From positions 1 to 64,000 of the forward strand of contig CAYLLN010000010.1 in the NCBI GenBank assembly GCA_964384375.1: DNA of 64,000 bases, written 5' to 3'. Origin of the DNA: CAYLLN01 sp964384375. GTDB taxonomy: Bacteria; Planctomycetota; Planctomycetia; Pirellulales; Pirellulaceae. The first letter of the stretch is position 1. Each line of letters begins with the position of its first letter. The position numbers and the translations under genes were made by a program. Under the pieces are notes generated by a model, which had not been told where the DNA came from, ran no database searches, and saw nothing but the letters and a program-made list of their open reading frames with translations. Positions 1-9,992 of this stretch are shown one piece after another.

Positions 1-1
1 C

Positions 2-19
2 GACGGCCGAACGGCCGTC
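2..19. terminator. Short inverted repeat at the left edge
   Basis: Perfect 8-bp arms GACGGCCG and CGGCCGTC around AA, followed by only two T residues. It could be the terminator of a gene lying off the left edge or another of the palindromic repeats found in this window. The rest of positions 20-121 holds no recognisable gene. Confidence 0.35.
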
Positions 20-121
20 TTACCCGGACAACCCACCCGGCACACGCGACAGCGGGGACTCGCCCTCTCCACTCCCGCCGCTCGCGTCCCGGGACCGCGC
101 ATTGCCGTAGGACCGCACCCC

Positions 122-1357
<1,236 letters not shown>

Positions 1358-1388
1358 CACTTTCCAATCGCCGCACTTTGAGACTTCT

Positions 1389-1422
1389 GCAACCCCGAGC
1401 CCGCGCTCGGGGTTGCTTTTTT
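1389..1422 (+). terminator. Intrinsic terminator
   Basis: Perfect 11-bp stem GCAACCCCGAG / CTCGGGGTTGC with a 6-nt loop followed by six T residues, 31 bp after the stop of the AAA+ gene. This is the clearest Rho-independent terminator in the window. Confidence 0.9.
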
Positions 1423-1546
1423 ACCGGTTCATCACAGTCGGCTGACCTATCGTCGCCGCCGGGATCGAACTAGAATTCGATGGGTAATCGGGCTCTAGGA
1501 TGCGGCGAATCGTCACTGGTTGCTTTGCCGCAAGTTGTTTTCTGAC

Positions 1547-2689
1547 ATGACCTTACGCTACTGGACCGCCGGTGAATCGCACGGCAAAACGCTGCTGGCC
1601 ATGGTCGATGGCTTCCCGGCTGGCGTTGCGCTCGATACCGGCCCAATCGATGTCGAACTGCGGCGGCGGCAGGGGGGCTACGGTCGCGGCGGCCGCCAGC
1701 GGATCGAGACCGACACCGTCGAAATCCTCACCGGCATCTGGAAGAACACCACGCTCGGCAGCCCCATTGCTCTACAGGTTGTCAACAAGGACTACAAGCT
1801 CGAACGGCTCGACGATCTCGCGCGGCCGCGACCGGGGCACGGCGACCTGACAGGAGCAATCAAGTACCTCGGCCCGATTCGCGGCATCCTGGAACGTGCC
1901 AGCGCCCGCGAGACGACGGTCCGCGTTGCTGCCGGAGCACTTACGAGACAACTGCTTGCTCAGTTCAACATTCAAGTGATCGGTTACGTCGTTGAACTGG
2001 GCGGCGTGAAGTTCGACGTGCCCGAACTGCCGATGACCGAGCGATTGAAGCTCCGCGACGCCAGCGAACTTTACTCGCTCGACCCGACTCGCGACGAAGA
2101 AGTAAAGCGGCTCATCGACGAAACGGGCAAGGCGGGAGACACGCTCGGCGGCATCGTCGAGGTCCGCGTTGAAGGAGTACCGTTTGGCCTCGGCACCCAC
2201 GCCCAGTGGGACTTGAAGCTCGATGGCCGGATCGCGCAGGCCGTGATGGCGGTGCAAGCGATCAAGGGAGTCGAGATCGGCCTTGGCTTCGAAGCGGCCC
2301 GCCGTCCGGGTTCGCAAGTCCACGATCCGATTCACTACGACGAGTCGCAGCGTGACACGCCCTCGCTCGGCTACACGCGCCCCACGAACAACGCCGGCGG
2401 CCTGGAAGCGGGCATGACCAACGGCCAGCCGCTCGTGGTCCGTGCTGCGAAGAAGCCGATCAGTACCCTGCGCAAGCCGCTGGAGTCGGTGAATCTGACG
2501 ACGAAAGAGCCACAGTCGGCCGAATACGAACGAAGCGACGTATGTGCGGTATCCGCAGCCAGTGTGATCGTCGAAAACGTGGTCGCGTTCGAGATTGCCC
2601 GAGCGCTGGTCGAAAAGTTCGGCAACGACAGCTTGGCCGAAATGCAGGCTCGCTACAAGCTGTTTTTGGAGATGGCCAGAGAACGCTAA
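1547..2689 (+). CDS. aroC: Chorismate synthase
   Basis: Converts 5-enolpyruvylshikimate-3-phosphate to chorismate, the last shared step of aromatic amino-acid synthesis; cytoplasmic and dependent on reduced FMN. The 380-residue product opens with LRYWTAGESHGK, the family N-terminal signature, and contains the RRQGGYGRGGRQ and RPGHGDLTGAIKY stretches and the late GGLEAGMTNGQP motif. Length matches the family (360-400). The ATG at 1547 is preferred over a TTG nine codons earlier because it places the conserved motif right at the N-terminus. No other aro gene is adjacent. A palindromic repeat begins two bases after the stop. Confidence 0.96.
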   Translation: MTLRYWTAGESHGKTLLAMVDGFPAGVALDTGPIDVELRRRQGGYGRGGRQRIETDTVEILTGIWKNTTLGSPIALQVVNKDYKLERLDDLARPRPGHGDLTGAIKYLGPIRGILERASARETTVRVAAGALTRQLLAQFNIQVIGYVVELGGVKFDVPELPMTERLKLRDASELYSLDPTRDEEVKRLIDETGKAGDTLGGIVEVRVEGVPFGLGTHAQWDLKLDGRIAQAVMAVQAIKGVEIGLGFEAARRPGSQVHDPIHYDESQRDTPSLGYTRPTNNAGGLEAGMTNGQPLVVRAAKKPISTLRKPLESVNLTTKEPQSAEYERSDVCAVSAASVIVENVVAFEIARALVEKFGNDSLAEMQARYKLFLEMARER

Positions 2690-2690
2690 A

Positions 2691-2714
2691 CATAGCCGCG
2701 ACCAGTGGTTGCGG
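2691..2714. repeat. AGCCGCGACCA palindromic repeat, copy 1
   Basis: Begins two bases after the aroC stop codon. It matches, with two substitutions, the pair of copies at 28463-28514; the element is a palindrome built on CGCGACCA / TGGTCGCG. It belongs to the set of boundary repeats described in the findings. Confidence 0.7.
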
Positions 2715-2745
2715 AGATTGTGCTACGTGAACAAGGACGTTCGCC

Positions 2746-4104
2746 ATGCCGCTCAAGCAACGCATTCTGCTCTGCCGACTTGGCTTTGTGCTGCTGTGCG
2801 TCTTTCCCACACTGGCAGTCGCCTCGTGGATTGTTGCGCGCCCAGCTGACAGCGTTGCGGGGATGAATCGCGACCAGTGGCAAGTCGAACTCTCCCGTCG
2901 CCTCGATCTGATTGTAGAGATCGAAGGGGCGAGCTATCCCGAGCCGACGATCGCTCGCCTGGAAGGCGTGACCTTGCGCGATCCAGAAACGCATTCACTC
3001 ATCGCCAAAGCTGCTGCACTTGAACTTCAGCAATCATCAGCCGGTTGGCAGGCACAAGCTTCGCAGCTCATCATCGAATCCAGCCAATTGCCACTGCTGT
3101 GGCAGACGCTGGAACATCGCCTGCTTCGCCAATCATCGATGTCCACGGAATCGCCGCAGACGCTGATCACGCTGCTCAAGAGCGACATTACTCTGCAAGG
3201 TGATCACGGATCGCACACGCTCGTCCAGTCCGAGGGGCAAGCCGTCTCGACGGCAAGCGGAATTGAAGTCCTGCTCACTTGGAAAATGCCCGGCGTGCCG
3301 AGCGATCAACCCTGCGTGCTGAAGATTGCCCGGGACCGATCCACCACGCCGCCGCAAACCGCCTGGCATTTCGAGACGGCTGGGCAACCAGTCGCCTGCG
3401 CACTCATCGCGGACTTGCTGCCGATGGCTGAGCGGCTGGGAAGAGAAGCTCGCTTTGCCGGAAACATCGAATGGACGGAGAAATCGGACGGAGCAAGCGG
3501 CCATCTCGCGGGCAAATTCAGCGACCTCGATCTCGATACCCTCGTCACCGAGCAGTTCCCGCATCAGCTCAGCGGCCGCGGTCAGATGGTTATCGACCAG
3601 GCGACGGTCACGGACGGCACGCTGACGGAACTCTCAGGCAGACTCCATGTTGAACATGGCTCCATCAGCCCGTCTCTCGTCTTCGCCCTTGCCGAACACT
3701 TGCAACTCGACGCTCCGCTCGATCTGCACGAGCCAACCACCAGCCGGCCCATCCCGTTCGGCAAGCTCGGCGTGCAGTTCCACCTCGATGGACGCTCCCT
3801 GCGGCTTTCGGGCGTCGCCCACGAAAGCGAACAGGGCGTGCTGATTGCCAGCGCTGCCGGCCCGATTCTTGCCGCTCCACCGCAGCATGCGACCTCGCCT
3901 GTAAACCTGCTGCGAGCTTTGCTTCCCGACAATCAATACCAGGTTCCCGCCACGCGGCAGACCGGCGCGCTCGTTGGCCTGCTCCCCGTGCCAGACCTTG
4001 CTCCCACCCGCACCGCTGCCTTGCCCAAGCACACCCCGACGCGGCTTCGCACGAGTGGCCCGCCCGATGCCGCTCCCGTCCTCCGCCAGCCGATGCTCAG
4101 GTAG
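2746..4104 (+). CDS. Membrane-anchored envelope protein, AsmA-like repeats (unknown function)
   Basis: A 452-residue protein with one N-terminal membrane helix or uncleaved signal (about residues 6-27) and a long predicted periplasmic part rich in short beta-strand-like segments. Phrases such as IARLEGVTLRDPET and LSGRGQMVIDQATVTDGTLTEL, in which small-residue and hydrophobic positions alternate, recall AsmA/TamB-type proteins. I see no catalytic motif. The last 60 residues are proline- and threonine-rich. An AAGGA ribosome-binding site at 2733-2737 supports the ATG at 2746. The envelope role is an inference from topology. Confidence 0.7.
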   Translation: MPLKQRILLCRLGFVLLCVFPTLAVASWIVARPADSVAGMNRDQWQVELSRRLDLIVEIEGASYPEPTIARLEGVTLRDPETHSLIAKAAALELQQSSAGWQAQASQLIIESSQLPLLWQTLEHRLLRQSSMSTESPQTLITLLKSDITLQGDHGSHTLVQSEGQAVSTASGIEVLLTWKMPGVPSDQPCVLKIARDRSTTPPQTAWHFETAGQPVACALIADLLPMAERLGREARFAGNIEWTEKSDGASGHLAGKFSDLDLDTLVTEQFPHQLSGRGQMVIDQATVTDGTLTELSGRLHVEHGSISPSLVFALAEHLQLDAPLDLHEPTTSRPIPFGKLGVQFHLDGRSLRLSGVAHESEQGVLIASAAGPILAAPPQHATSPVNLLRALLPDNQYQVPATRQTGALVGLLPVPDLAPTRTAALPKHTPTRLRTSGPPDAAPVLRQPMLR

Positions 4105-4173
4105 CCGCGAAACTCGCGCACCGGTATTCTGGCTCTGTACGATCCGCTAATTACTCTTCCGGGAGCCGGACGA

Positions 4174-6256
4174 ATGAATTTTACCTTGCGCCTGCTGCTC
4201 GCCAGCGTTACGCTTGCCGTCAGCATTTCAGCTAGCCTTTGTCGAGCCGCCGGTCCCGACGACGTCCCCCTGATCCCGCGGGCGAAGTTCTTCGGCAATC
4301 CGGAAAAGGCCCGTGCCCGCCTCAGCCCCGACGGCAAGCGGCTGGCGTTTGTCGCGCCGGTCGAGGGAGTGCTCAACGTCTGGGTCAGCCCCGACGACGA
4401 TCCGGCCAAGGCCAAGCCGGTCACGTTCGACAAGCATCGCGGCGTCGTCAGCTACTCGTGGGCGTACACCAGCAAGCACATCCTCTACACGCAGGATAAA
4501 AACGGCGATGAGGATTTCCACGTCTATGCGATTCAGCTCGACACGGGTGAGATCAAGGATCTCACGCCGATCGAGAAGATCACCGCTCAGATCGAAGGAG
4601 TGAGCGAGCGATTCCCCGACGAACTGCTTGTCGGCATCAACGACCGTGGCGAGCGGCGGTATCACGACATCCATCGTGTGAACCTCGTCACCGGCGAGCG
4701 GAAGCTCGTGCAGGAGAATCCCGGCTTTGACGGCTTTCTGACCGACGACGATTTCCGCGTCCGCTTCGCCATTCAGACGATGCCTGATGCCGGGCAGCAA
4801 ATCCTCAAGCCCGCGGCTGGCGGCAAGTGGGAGCCGATGATCAAGATCGACCCGCGCGACGCGATGACAAGCGGCCCGGCCGGCTTCGATAAGACCGGCG
4901 AGCACCTCTATTTCATCGACAGCCGCGAGCGGAACACGGCCGCCCTCACGTCGATCGCCCTGGCGACCGGCAAGTCGTCGCTGATCGCCGAGGACCCGCG
5001 GGCCGATGTAAGCGGCGTCCTCGCCCATCCAACAGAAAAAAAGGTCCAGGCGGTCGCGTTCACCTACGAGCGGACCGAGTGGAAGGTGATCGACCCGGCG
5101 ATTCAGCCCGATCTCGATTATCTGAAAACGGTGGCCGACGGCGAAATTCAGATCACCGGCCGCACGCTCGACGACAAACGCTGGACCGTCGCCTTTGTCA
5201 TGGACAACGGCCCGGTCCGATTCTATCTCTACGACCGGCAACCGGCGAAGAAGGCGACGTTCCTGTTCACAAGCCAGCCGGAACTGGAAAAGCTGCCGCT
5301 GGTGAAGATGCACCCGGTGATCATCCCGACTCGCGACGGACTGAACCTGGTGAGTTACCTGTCGCTCCCCAAATGGGCCGATCCCGAAGGAACGGGCCGC
5401 CCGAACCAGCCGCTGCCGATGGTGCTCAACGTGCATGGCGGCCCGTGGGCTCGCGACGACTGGGGCTACAACCCCGAGCATCAATTGCTCGCGAATCGGG
5501 GCTACGCGGTGCTGTCGGTCAACTTCCGCGGCTCGACCGGCTTCGGCAAGGACTTCCTGAACAAGGGGCAACGCGAGTGGGCCGGCAAGATGCACGATGA
5601 CCTGATTGATGCCGTGAAGTGGGCCGTCGATCTAAAGATCGCCCAGAAGGACAAAGTCGCCATTATGGGCGGCAGCTACGGCGGCNNNNNNNNNNGCGAC
5701 GCTCGTCGGGCTCACGTTCACGCCTGATGTGTTCGCGTGCGGCGTCGATATCGTCGGCCCGTCAAGCCTCATCACGCTGCTCAACAACGCCCCGCCGTAT
5801 TGGTATCCGTTCATGCCGGTGATGAAGCTGTTCGTCGGCGATTGGGAATCGGAGGAAGGGCGCAAGTTCCTCGAATCGCGTTCGCCGCTCAACTTCGTCG
5901 AGAAGATCAAAAAGCCGCTGCTGATCGGCCAAGGGGCGAACGACCCGCGCGTGAAGCAGGTCGAAGCGGACCAGATCGTGAAGGCGATGTCCGAGAAGAA
6001 GATTCCAGTGACTTACGTCCTTGTTCACGACGAAGGGCACGGCTTTGCCCGGCCGGAGAACAACTTCGCCTTTTACGCGATCACCGAGGGGTTCCTCGCC
6101 AAGCACCTGGGCGGCCGCTACGAATCGATCGGCGAAGCGTTCACCGGCGCCGACTTCAGCGTTCCCTCCGGCAAGGATCAGGTGCCGGGATTGGCCGCGG
6201 CGCTGGAGAAGCTGCCGGCGAAGGAGCCCGTAAAGCAGCCGGAGAAGAAGGAGTAG
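4174..6256 (+). CDS. S9-family serine peptidase (prolyl oligopeptidase type), interrupted by an assembly gap
   Basis: A secreted peptidase with an N-terminal signal peptide (cleavage near SLCRAA, residues 20-25), a beta-propeller region (about 40-370) and an alpha/beta-hydrolase domain. The nucleophile is Ser501 in GGSYGG (codon 5674-5676). The acid is Asp in GANDPRV (5942-5944) and the base is His in DEGHGF (6038-6040). Ten Ns follow GGSYGG directly. Downstream coding resumes one frame off (ATLVGLTFTPDVFA, from 5696). The family consensus continues GGSYGGYA, so the true missing sequence is probably a single tyrosine codon and the frame change is an artefact of the fixed-length gap. It is therefore annotated as one intact gene. 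The C-terminal tail is Lys/Glu/Pro-rich. Confidence 0.92.
5686..5695. other. Ten-base assembly gap (N)
   Basis: Placeholder Ns inside the S9 peptidase, just after the nucleophile motif. The reading frame before and after the Ns shows that the real gap cannot be exactly ten bases if the gene is intact. Confidence 0.99.
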
Positions 6257-6279
6257 CGAGTTAAGGTCAATTGGAGTGA

Positions 6280-6316
6280 CAGAATAATGCTGGCAGAATA
6301 ATGGATCATTATTCTG
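6280..6316. repeat. CAGAATAATG direct and inverted repeat
   Basis: CAGAATAATG occurs at 6280-6289 and 6294-6303 and, inverted, at 6307-6316, giving a perfect 10-bp stem with a 3-nt loop. It lies in the 88-bp gap between the peptidase and the kinase-like gene. It could end transcription but lacks a T-run, and it looks like another boundary repeat family. Confidence 0.7.
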
Positions 6317-6344
6317 TTCTCATGATTCTGCCGTCCTGCCGCAC

Positions 6345-7373
6345 ATGCATGAAATTGACGCTACGAACGCCGCCGACTTTCTGCGAGCGGCCGGGCGTGT
6401 GGCGGCAGGCGAGCCGGTCGATGTGCGGGTACTAGCTGGGGGCGTGTCGAACGTCGTGCTCCTCGTGACGCTGCCGGCTCGCGGCGAGCAGTTCGTGCTA
6501 AAACAGGCCCGCGGGCGGCTGCGCGTGAAGGAAGATTGGCGATGCCCGATCGAACGGATTTGGCGCGAGGTTGAGGTGTTGGAAGTTTGCGGATGGGTGC
6601 TGCGTACCGCCAAACCGGAAAAGGCCCGCTTTCGCCCGGCGGTTCCAGAAGTGCTCTGGGAGGACCGCGAGAACTATTGCTACGCGATGACGGCGGCCCC
6701 GGAAGAGCATCGGACGTGGAAAGAGATGCTGCTGGCGGGCCGGAGCACCGACAGCCTGTTCATCGCGGCGACGTGCGGCAGGCTGCTCGGGCGGTTGCAT
6801 GCGGGCACTTGGCGCAACGCGAAATTGGCGTCGCAATTTGAGGATCGCTCGTTCTTCGATCAGTTGCGGCTCGATCCGTACTATCGCCATGCCGCCAAAG
6901 TTCATCCCGACCTGGCGCAGCAGCTTTCGTCGCTGGTCGATTCCGTGATGGAGCACCGCCTTTGCCTCGTCCACGGCGACTTCAGCCCGAAGAACCTGCT
7001 CGTCTCGCCGAGTCAGGCGCTGCTGATCGACTTTGAAGTCGGCCACTTCGGCGATCCAGCCTTCGATCTCGGTTTCTTCCTGACGCACCTGGTCGCCAAA
7101 GCCGTGCGGGCTCGCGAGCAGTGTCGCAAATACTTGCTGCTAGAGGGCGTGTTCTGGCACTTCTACTGCCGTGAGTTGCAAACGGTCGCTTCGTCCAGTG
7201 AACTCGACGACCTCAAGCGGCGGATGATGCTCAATCTGGCAGGGTGTCTCTTAGCACGCGCCGACGGTAAGAGCCCGCTGGAATACCTGACCGACGCCGA
7301 GCGGAGTGTCATTCGGACGCTTGGACGCGAATGGCTTGTCACCCCGCCGGATCGGCTGACAACGGAGGATTAA
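6345..7373 (+). CDS. APH/methylthioribose kinase-like phosphotransferase
   Basis: A 342-residue kinase of the aminoglycoside phosphotransferase fold, closest in style to 5-methylthioribose kinase or choline-kinase-like enzymes. Visible elements are the ATP-binding lysine in FVLKQA (Lys53), the catalytic loop LVHGDFSPKN (Asp212, Asn217) and the metal-binding LIDFEVGHFGDPAFD (Asp229). The substrate cannot be named: no other methionine-salvage gene is nearby, and the fold also serves antibiotic, amino-sugar and homoserine kinases. It sits alone between two repeat-bearing spacers. Confidence 0.85.
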   Translation: MHEIDATNAADFLRAAGRVAAGEPVDVRVLAGGVSNVVLLVTLPARGEQFVLKQARGRLRVKEDWRCPIERIWREVEVLEVCGWVLRTAKPEKARFRPAVPEVLWEDRENYCYAMTAAPEEHRTWKEMLLAGRSTDSLFIAATCGRLLGRLHAGTWRNAKLASQFEDRSFFDQLRLDPYYRHAAKVHPDLAQQLSSLVDSVMEHRLCLVHGDFSPKNLLVSPSQALLIDFEVGHFGDPAFDLGFFLTHLVAKAVRAREQCRKYLLLEGVFWHFYCRELQTVASSSELDDLKRRMMLNLAGCLLARADGKSPLEYLTDAERSVIRTLGREWLVTPPDRLTTED

Positions 7374-7894
7374 CGAGCCTGTTAGAATGGAGTTCAAAGA
7401 AATTGATTCAATGGATACGGCGTGCCAATGGTGATGTTGGCGCTTTCCAAAAAAACGTCCGGACCTATCTGGCCAGGAATCACCTTTTCTCCGCACACAT
7501 GAGTGATTCCACGTACCCGTCGTCGTGCACAGTGCTTTGCGTTTCGTTGGGTGTATTCGTGCGAGACCTGATCGCCGGCAGTCCAACGGTGAGTGCTGAA
7601 ATGACTGGCCTCTGATCACTGACCAATTCTACCGCTCGTCCTTACTCGAGGGAAAGTTTTTCGTCCCCGTGACACGTCTGGTCCGCGAGAAGTAGGTCCC
7701 GCCTGCCGGGCGGGACCTTCCTCGTCAACGGGCAGAACACTCGCCCATCAGGTCCGTCTCGGCAAGACGGACCTACCTATCCACCCCGGCAAGGCGAACC
7801 TTCCTTACACCCTCCCTCTCGCCAAACCCGTAGCCGCTGCCAAGAATGGCACTCCCGCCACAGGTCGCCTGAAGAACCACGACGAGCACCCGAC
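7374..7894. other. 521-bp spacer without a convincing gene
   Basis: Open frames here show no recognisable motif. The right half carries the paired palindromes at 7692-7774, followed at 7782-7797 by another GGCAAGGCGAACCTTCC word. Confidence 0.6.
7692..7774. repeat. GTAGGTCCCGCC composite repeat, copy A
   Basis: Two palindromes 31 bp apart. The left is AGGTCCCGCC / GGCGGGACCT (7694-7703, 7709-7718). The right is AGGTCCGTCT / AGACGGACCT (7750-7759, 7765-7774). Both have perfect 10-bp arms and 5-nt loops. The same two-part arrangement recurs at 63770-63849, and single left palindromes occur at 27094-27118 and, inside larB, at 40038-40064. Confidence 0.85.
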
Positions 7895-8578
7895 ATGCAG
7901 CGCACCCTTGCCCAGCGCCTCGGCTACGACGCACTGCGCGTCCTCGCGCGGCTGCTCGGCGTGGGGATGTTCGGTTTGCGGGTCGAAGGCCGCGATAACT
8001 GGCCGGAAGCGGGGGGCGGTCTCGTCTGTGCCAATCATCAGAGCTATTTCGATCCGCCGCTCGTCGGGCTGACCTGCGATCGGCGGATGAACTACCTCGC
8101 CCGCGACACACTCTTTCGCGTACCGGGCCTGGCCCAGCTCATTTGGTTTCTCGACGCCATCCCGATCGACCGCGAAGGGGGCGGCCTCGCGGGGCTGAAA
8201 GAAACGCTCAAGCGGCTCAAAGCGGGAGAACTGGTCCTCATTTTTCCGGAAGGGACGCGAACGCACGACGGCGAGGTCGCTCCACTGAAGCCGGGATTCA
8301 TCGCGGTGGCCCGCCGGAGCAAAGTGCCACTGGTGCCGGTCGGAATCGACGGGGCGTACCAATCGTGGCCCCGCACGGCAAAGCTGCCGCGGCCGACGCG
8401 CCTCGCCGTGGTGATTGGGCCGCCCATATCGCCCGAGCAAGTGGCCGAACTGACAGACGAAGACCTGCTCGCGGAACTGGAGCAGCGGATTCTGAACTGC
8501 CACGCAGAGGCTCGCCAACTTCGCCACGCCGCAGTGATAAAGTCGGAGTCAGTGCTACAATCGGAGAATGGGCGCTAG
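7895..8578 (+). CDS. plsC: 1-acyl-sn-glycerol-3-phosphate acyltransferase
   Basis: Acylates lysophosphatidate to phosphatidate at the inner membrane in phospholipid synthesis. The 227-residue protein has the catalytic NHQSYFD (His48, Asp53; the NHx4D motif), the acceptor-binding FPEGTR (117-122) and a hydrophobic N-terminal stretch. Length is typical of bacterial PlsC. The last 11 bases overlap the start of the next gene, so the two may be co-translated. Confidence 0.92.
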   Translation: MQRTLAQRLGYDALRVLARLLGVGMFGLRVEGRDNWPEAGGGLVCANHQSYFDPPLVGLTCDRRMNYLARDTLFRVPGLAQLIWFLDAIPIDREGGGLAGLKETLKRLKAGELVLIFPEGTRTHDGEVAPLKPGFIAVARRSKVPLVPVGIDGAYQSWPRTAKLPRPTRLAVVIGPPISPEQVAELTDEDLLAELEQRILNCHAEARQLRHAAVIKSESVLQSENGR

Positions 8579-9980
8579 TCGGCAGAAAACCTTGCGAATC
8601 CTTGCCGTCGCGCTCGCACTCTGTCTGGCTTGCGCCGCTCATTCGCAAGAGCCGAAAGCCGACGACCCGCCGGGCCGCTGGCCGCTCGAAACGGTCACGC
8701 TCCGCGACCAGACCGAACTGCGCGGAATGGTCCAGGGGATCACCGACGCGGAGATCGACTTCGCCCAGATCGTGCAGCCGGCTGGGCGTCCGATGTACGC
8801 CGTTGTTCGCGGCATTCCGCGGGCCGAGGTGGCGAAGATCGACCAGTTCGACGAAGCCGAGCATCTGCGGCTCTTCGAGCGGTTCGCCACGTTCCGCAAC
8901 CGGGCCGTGATCGAAGCGGGCCGCCTGTCCGAACTAAAGCTCACCGTGCAGAGCGACGGCGGCCGCGAGACGCGTCACTATTCCGGGCCGTGGTTCACGC
9001 TCGAAAGCTCGGCCAACGACGAACAAACCCGCCTCTGCCTCGTCCGCATCGAGCAACTCTTCCGGGCGTATCGCACGCTCCTGCCGCCGCGCGTTGCTAC
9101 GAGCCGTCCGCTCACCGTGCAGCTGTACGGTTCGCTCGACGAATACCGCGGGCGGCTCGACGAGCTGTCGCTGGCGATCGACAACGCTGCCTTTTACGTC
9201 CCGCGCGAGCGGACGATCCTCGCGGCCAGCGAGCTCGACCTGTTCGCCCGGCGGCTCGCGCTGGTCCGCCGCGAGCATGAGCAAATCCGTCAGGATCTGG
9301 GCAAGCTTGATGCCGCCTATCCCGCCCGGCTGGCCGCCGTTGCCGACGAGCTCAAGGCTGCCGGATATTCTCCGGACGAGATCGCGGCGGAATTACGCCA
9401 GCGAAAGGCAAGCTGGAAGAAGGAACTGGAGACGACGCTGGCCACGAACCGCGAGCGCGAGCGGTCGGCCGAGCGGAAATTCGACGAGCTGACCGCGGCG
9501 ATGTTCCGCAGCCTGGCCCACGAGTCGTTTCACGCCTGGGTAGATGCGTTTGTCTTTCCGCACGACCAGCACGATCTGCCGCGTTGGCTCAACGAAGGGC
9601 TGGCACAGGTCTTTGAAACTGGCCAGCTCGACGGCGAATCGCTCCGTCTCGACGCACCGGACAAGCAACGGCTCGCGGCCCTGCAAGCCGACCTGAAAAC
9701 CGCCGCACCACTATCGCTCGCGCAGGTGCTCACCGCCCGCGAACGGCAGTTCCTCGGCCCTCATGCCGGCGGCTCCCCCCAGCGACATTACCTGTATGCC
9801 TGGGGGCTCGCCTGGTACCTCACGTTTCACGAGAACCTGCTCGCCTCCGACCGGCTGAGCGGTTACGTCGCCGCCGAGGCGGACGAGCAGGACGCAATCG
9901 CCCGCTTCGAGCGCCTCACCGGCCGCCCGCTCGCCGAGTTCGAGAAAGCGTGGCGCACGGCGATGCTGGAGCAGCGGTAA
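8568..9980 (+). CDS. Secreted gluzincin-type metallopeptidase-like protein (resembles DUF1570)
   Basis: A 470-residue exported protein. An N-terminal signal (about 1-26, cleavage near AHS) is followed by a beta-rich region (about 40-210) and a charged helical, probably coiled-coil stretch (about 225-305). After it comes LAHESFHAW, which fits the zinc motif HExxH (His318, Glu319, His322), with LNEGLAQ 20 residues later supplying the third ligand Glu343. That spacing is the gluzincin pattern also seen in planctomycete DUF1570 proteins. The substrate is unknown. It overlaps plsC by 11 bp in another frame, so the start is set by the ATG at 8568. Confidence 0.8.
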   Translation: MGASRQKTLRILAVALALCLACAAHSQEPKADDPPGRWPLETVTLRDQTELRGMVQGITDAEIDFAQIVQPAGRPMYAVVRGIPRAEVAKIDQFDEAEHLRLFERFATFRNRAVIEAGRLSELKLTVQSDGGRETRHYSGPWFTLESSANDEQTRLCLVRIEQLFRAYRTLLPPRVATSRPLTVQLYGSLDEYRGRLDELSLAIDNAAFYVPRERTILAASELDLFARRLALVRREHEQIRQDLGKLDAAYPARLAAVADELKAAGYSPDEIAAELRQRKASWKKELETTLATNRERERSAERKFDELTAAMFRSLAHESFHAWVDAFVFPHDQHDLPRWLNEGLAQVFETGQLDGESLRLDAPDKQRLAALQADLKTAAPLSLAQVLTARERQFLGPHAGGSPQRHYLYAWGLAWYLTFHENLLASDRLSGYVAAEADEQDAIARFERLTGRPLAEFEKAWRTAMLEQR

Positions 9981-9992
9981 GCGAGCGAATTC

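Noticed and set aside
4228..5595. 455-residue minus-strand frame opposite the S9 peptidase
   Set aside because: Antisense to a recognised peptidase, with no motif of its own.
5696..5727. True frameshift in the S9 peptidase
   Set aside because: The frame change coincides exactly with the run of Ns and is explained by an incorrect gap length.
7331..7615. 94-residue frame after the kinase gene
   Set aside because: It overlaps the kinase 3-prime end and has no motif or ribosome-binding site.
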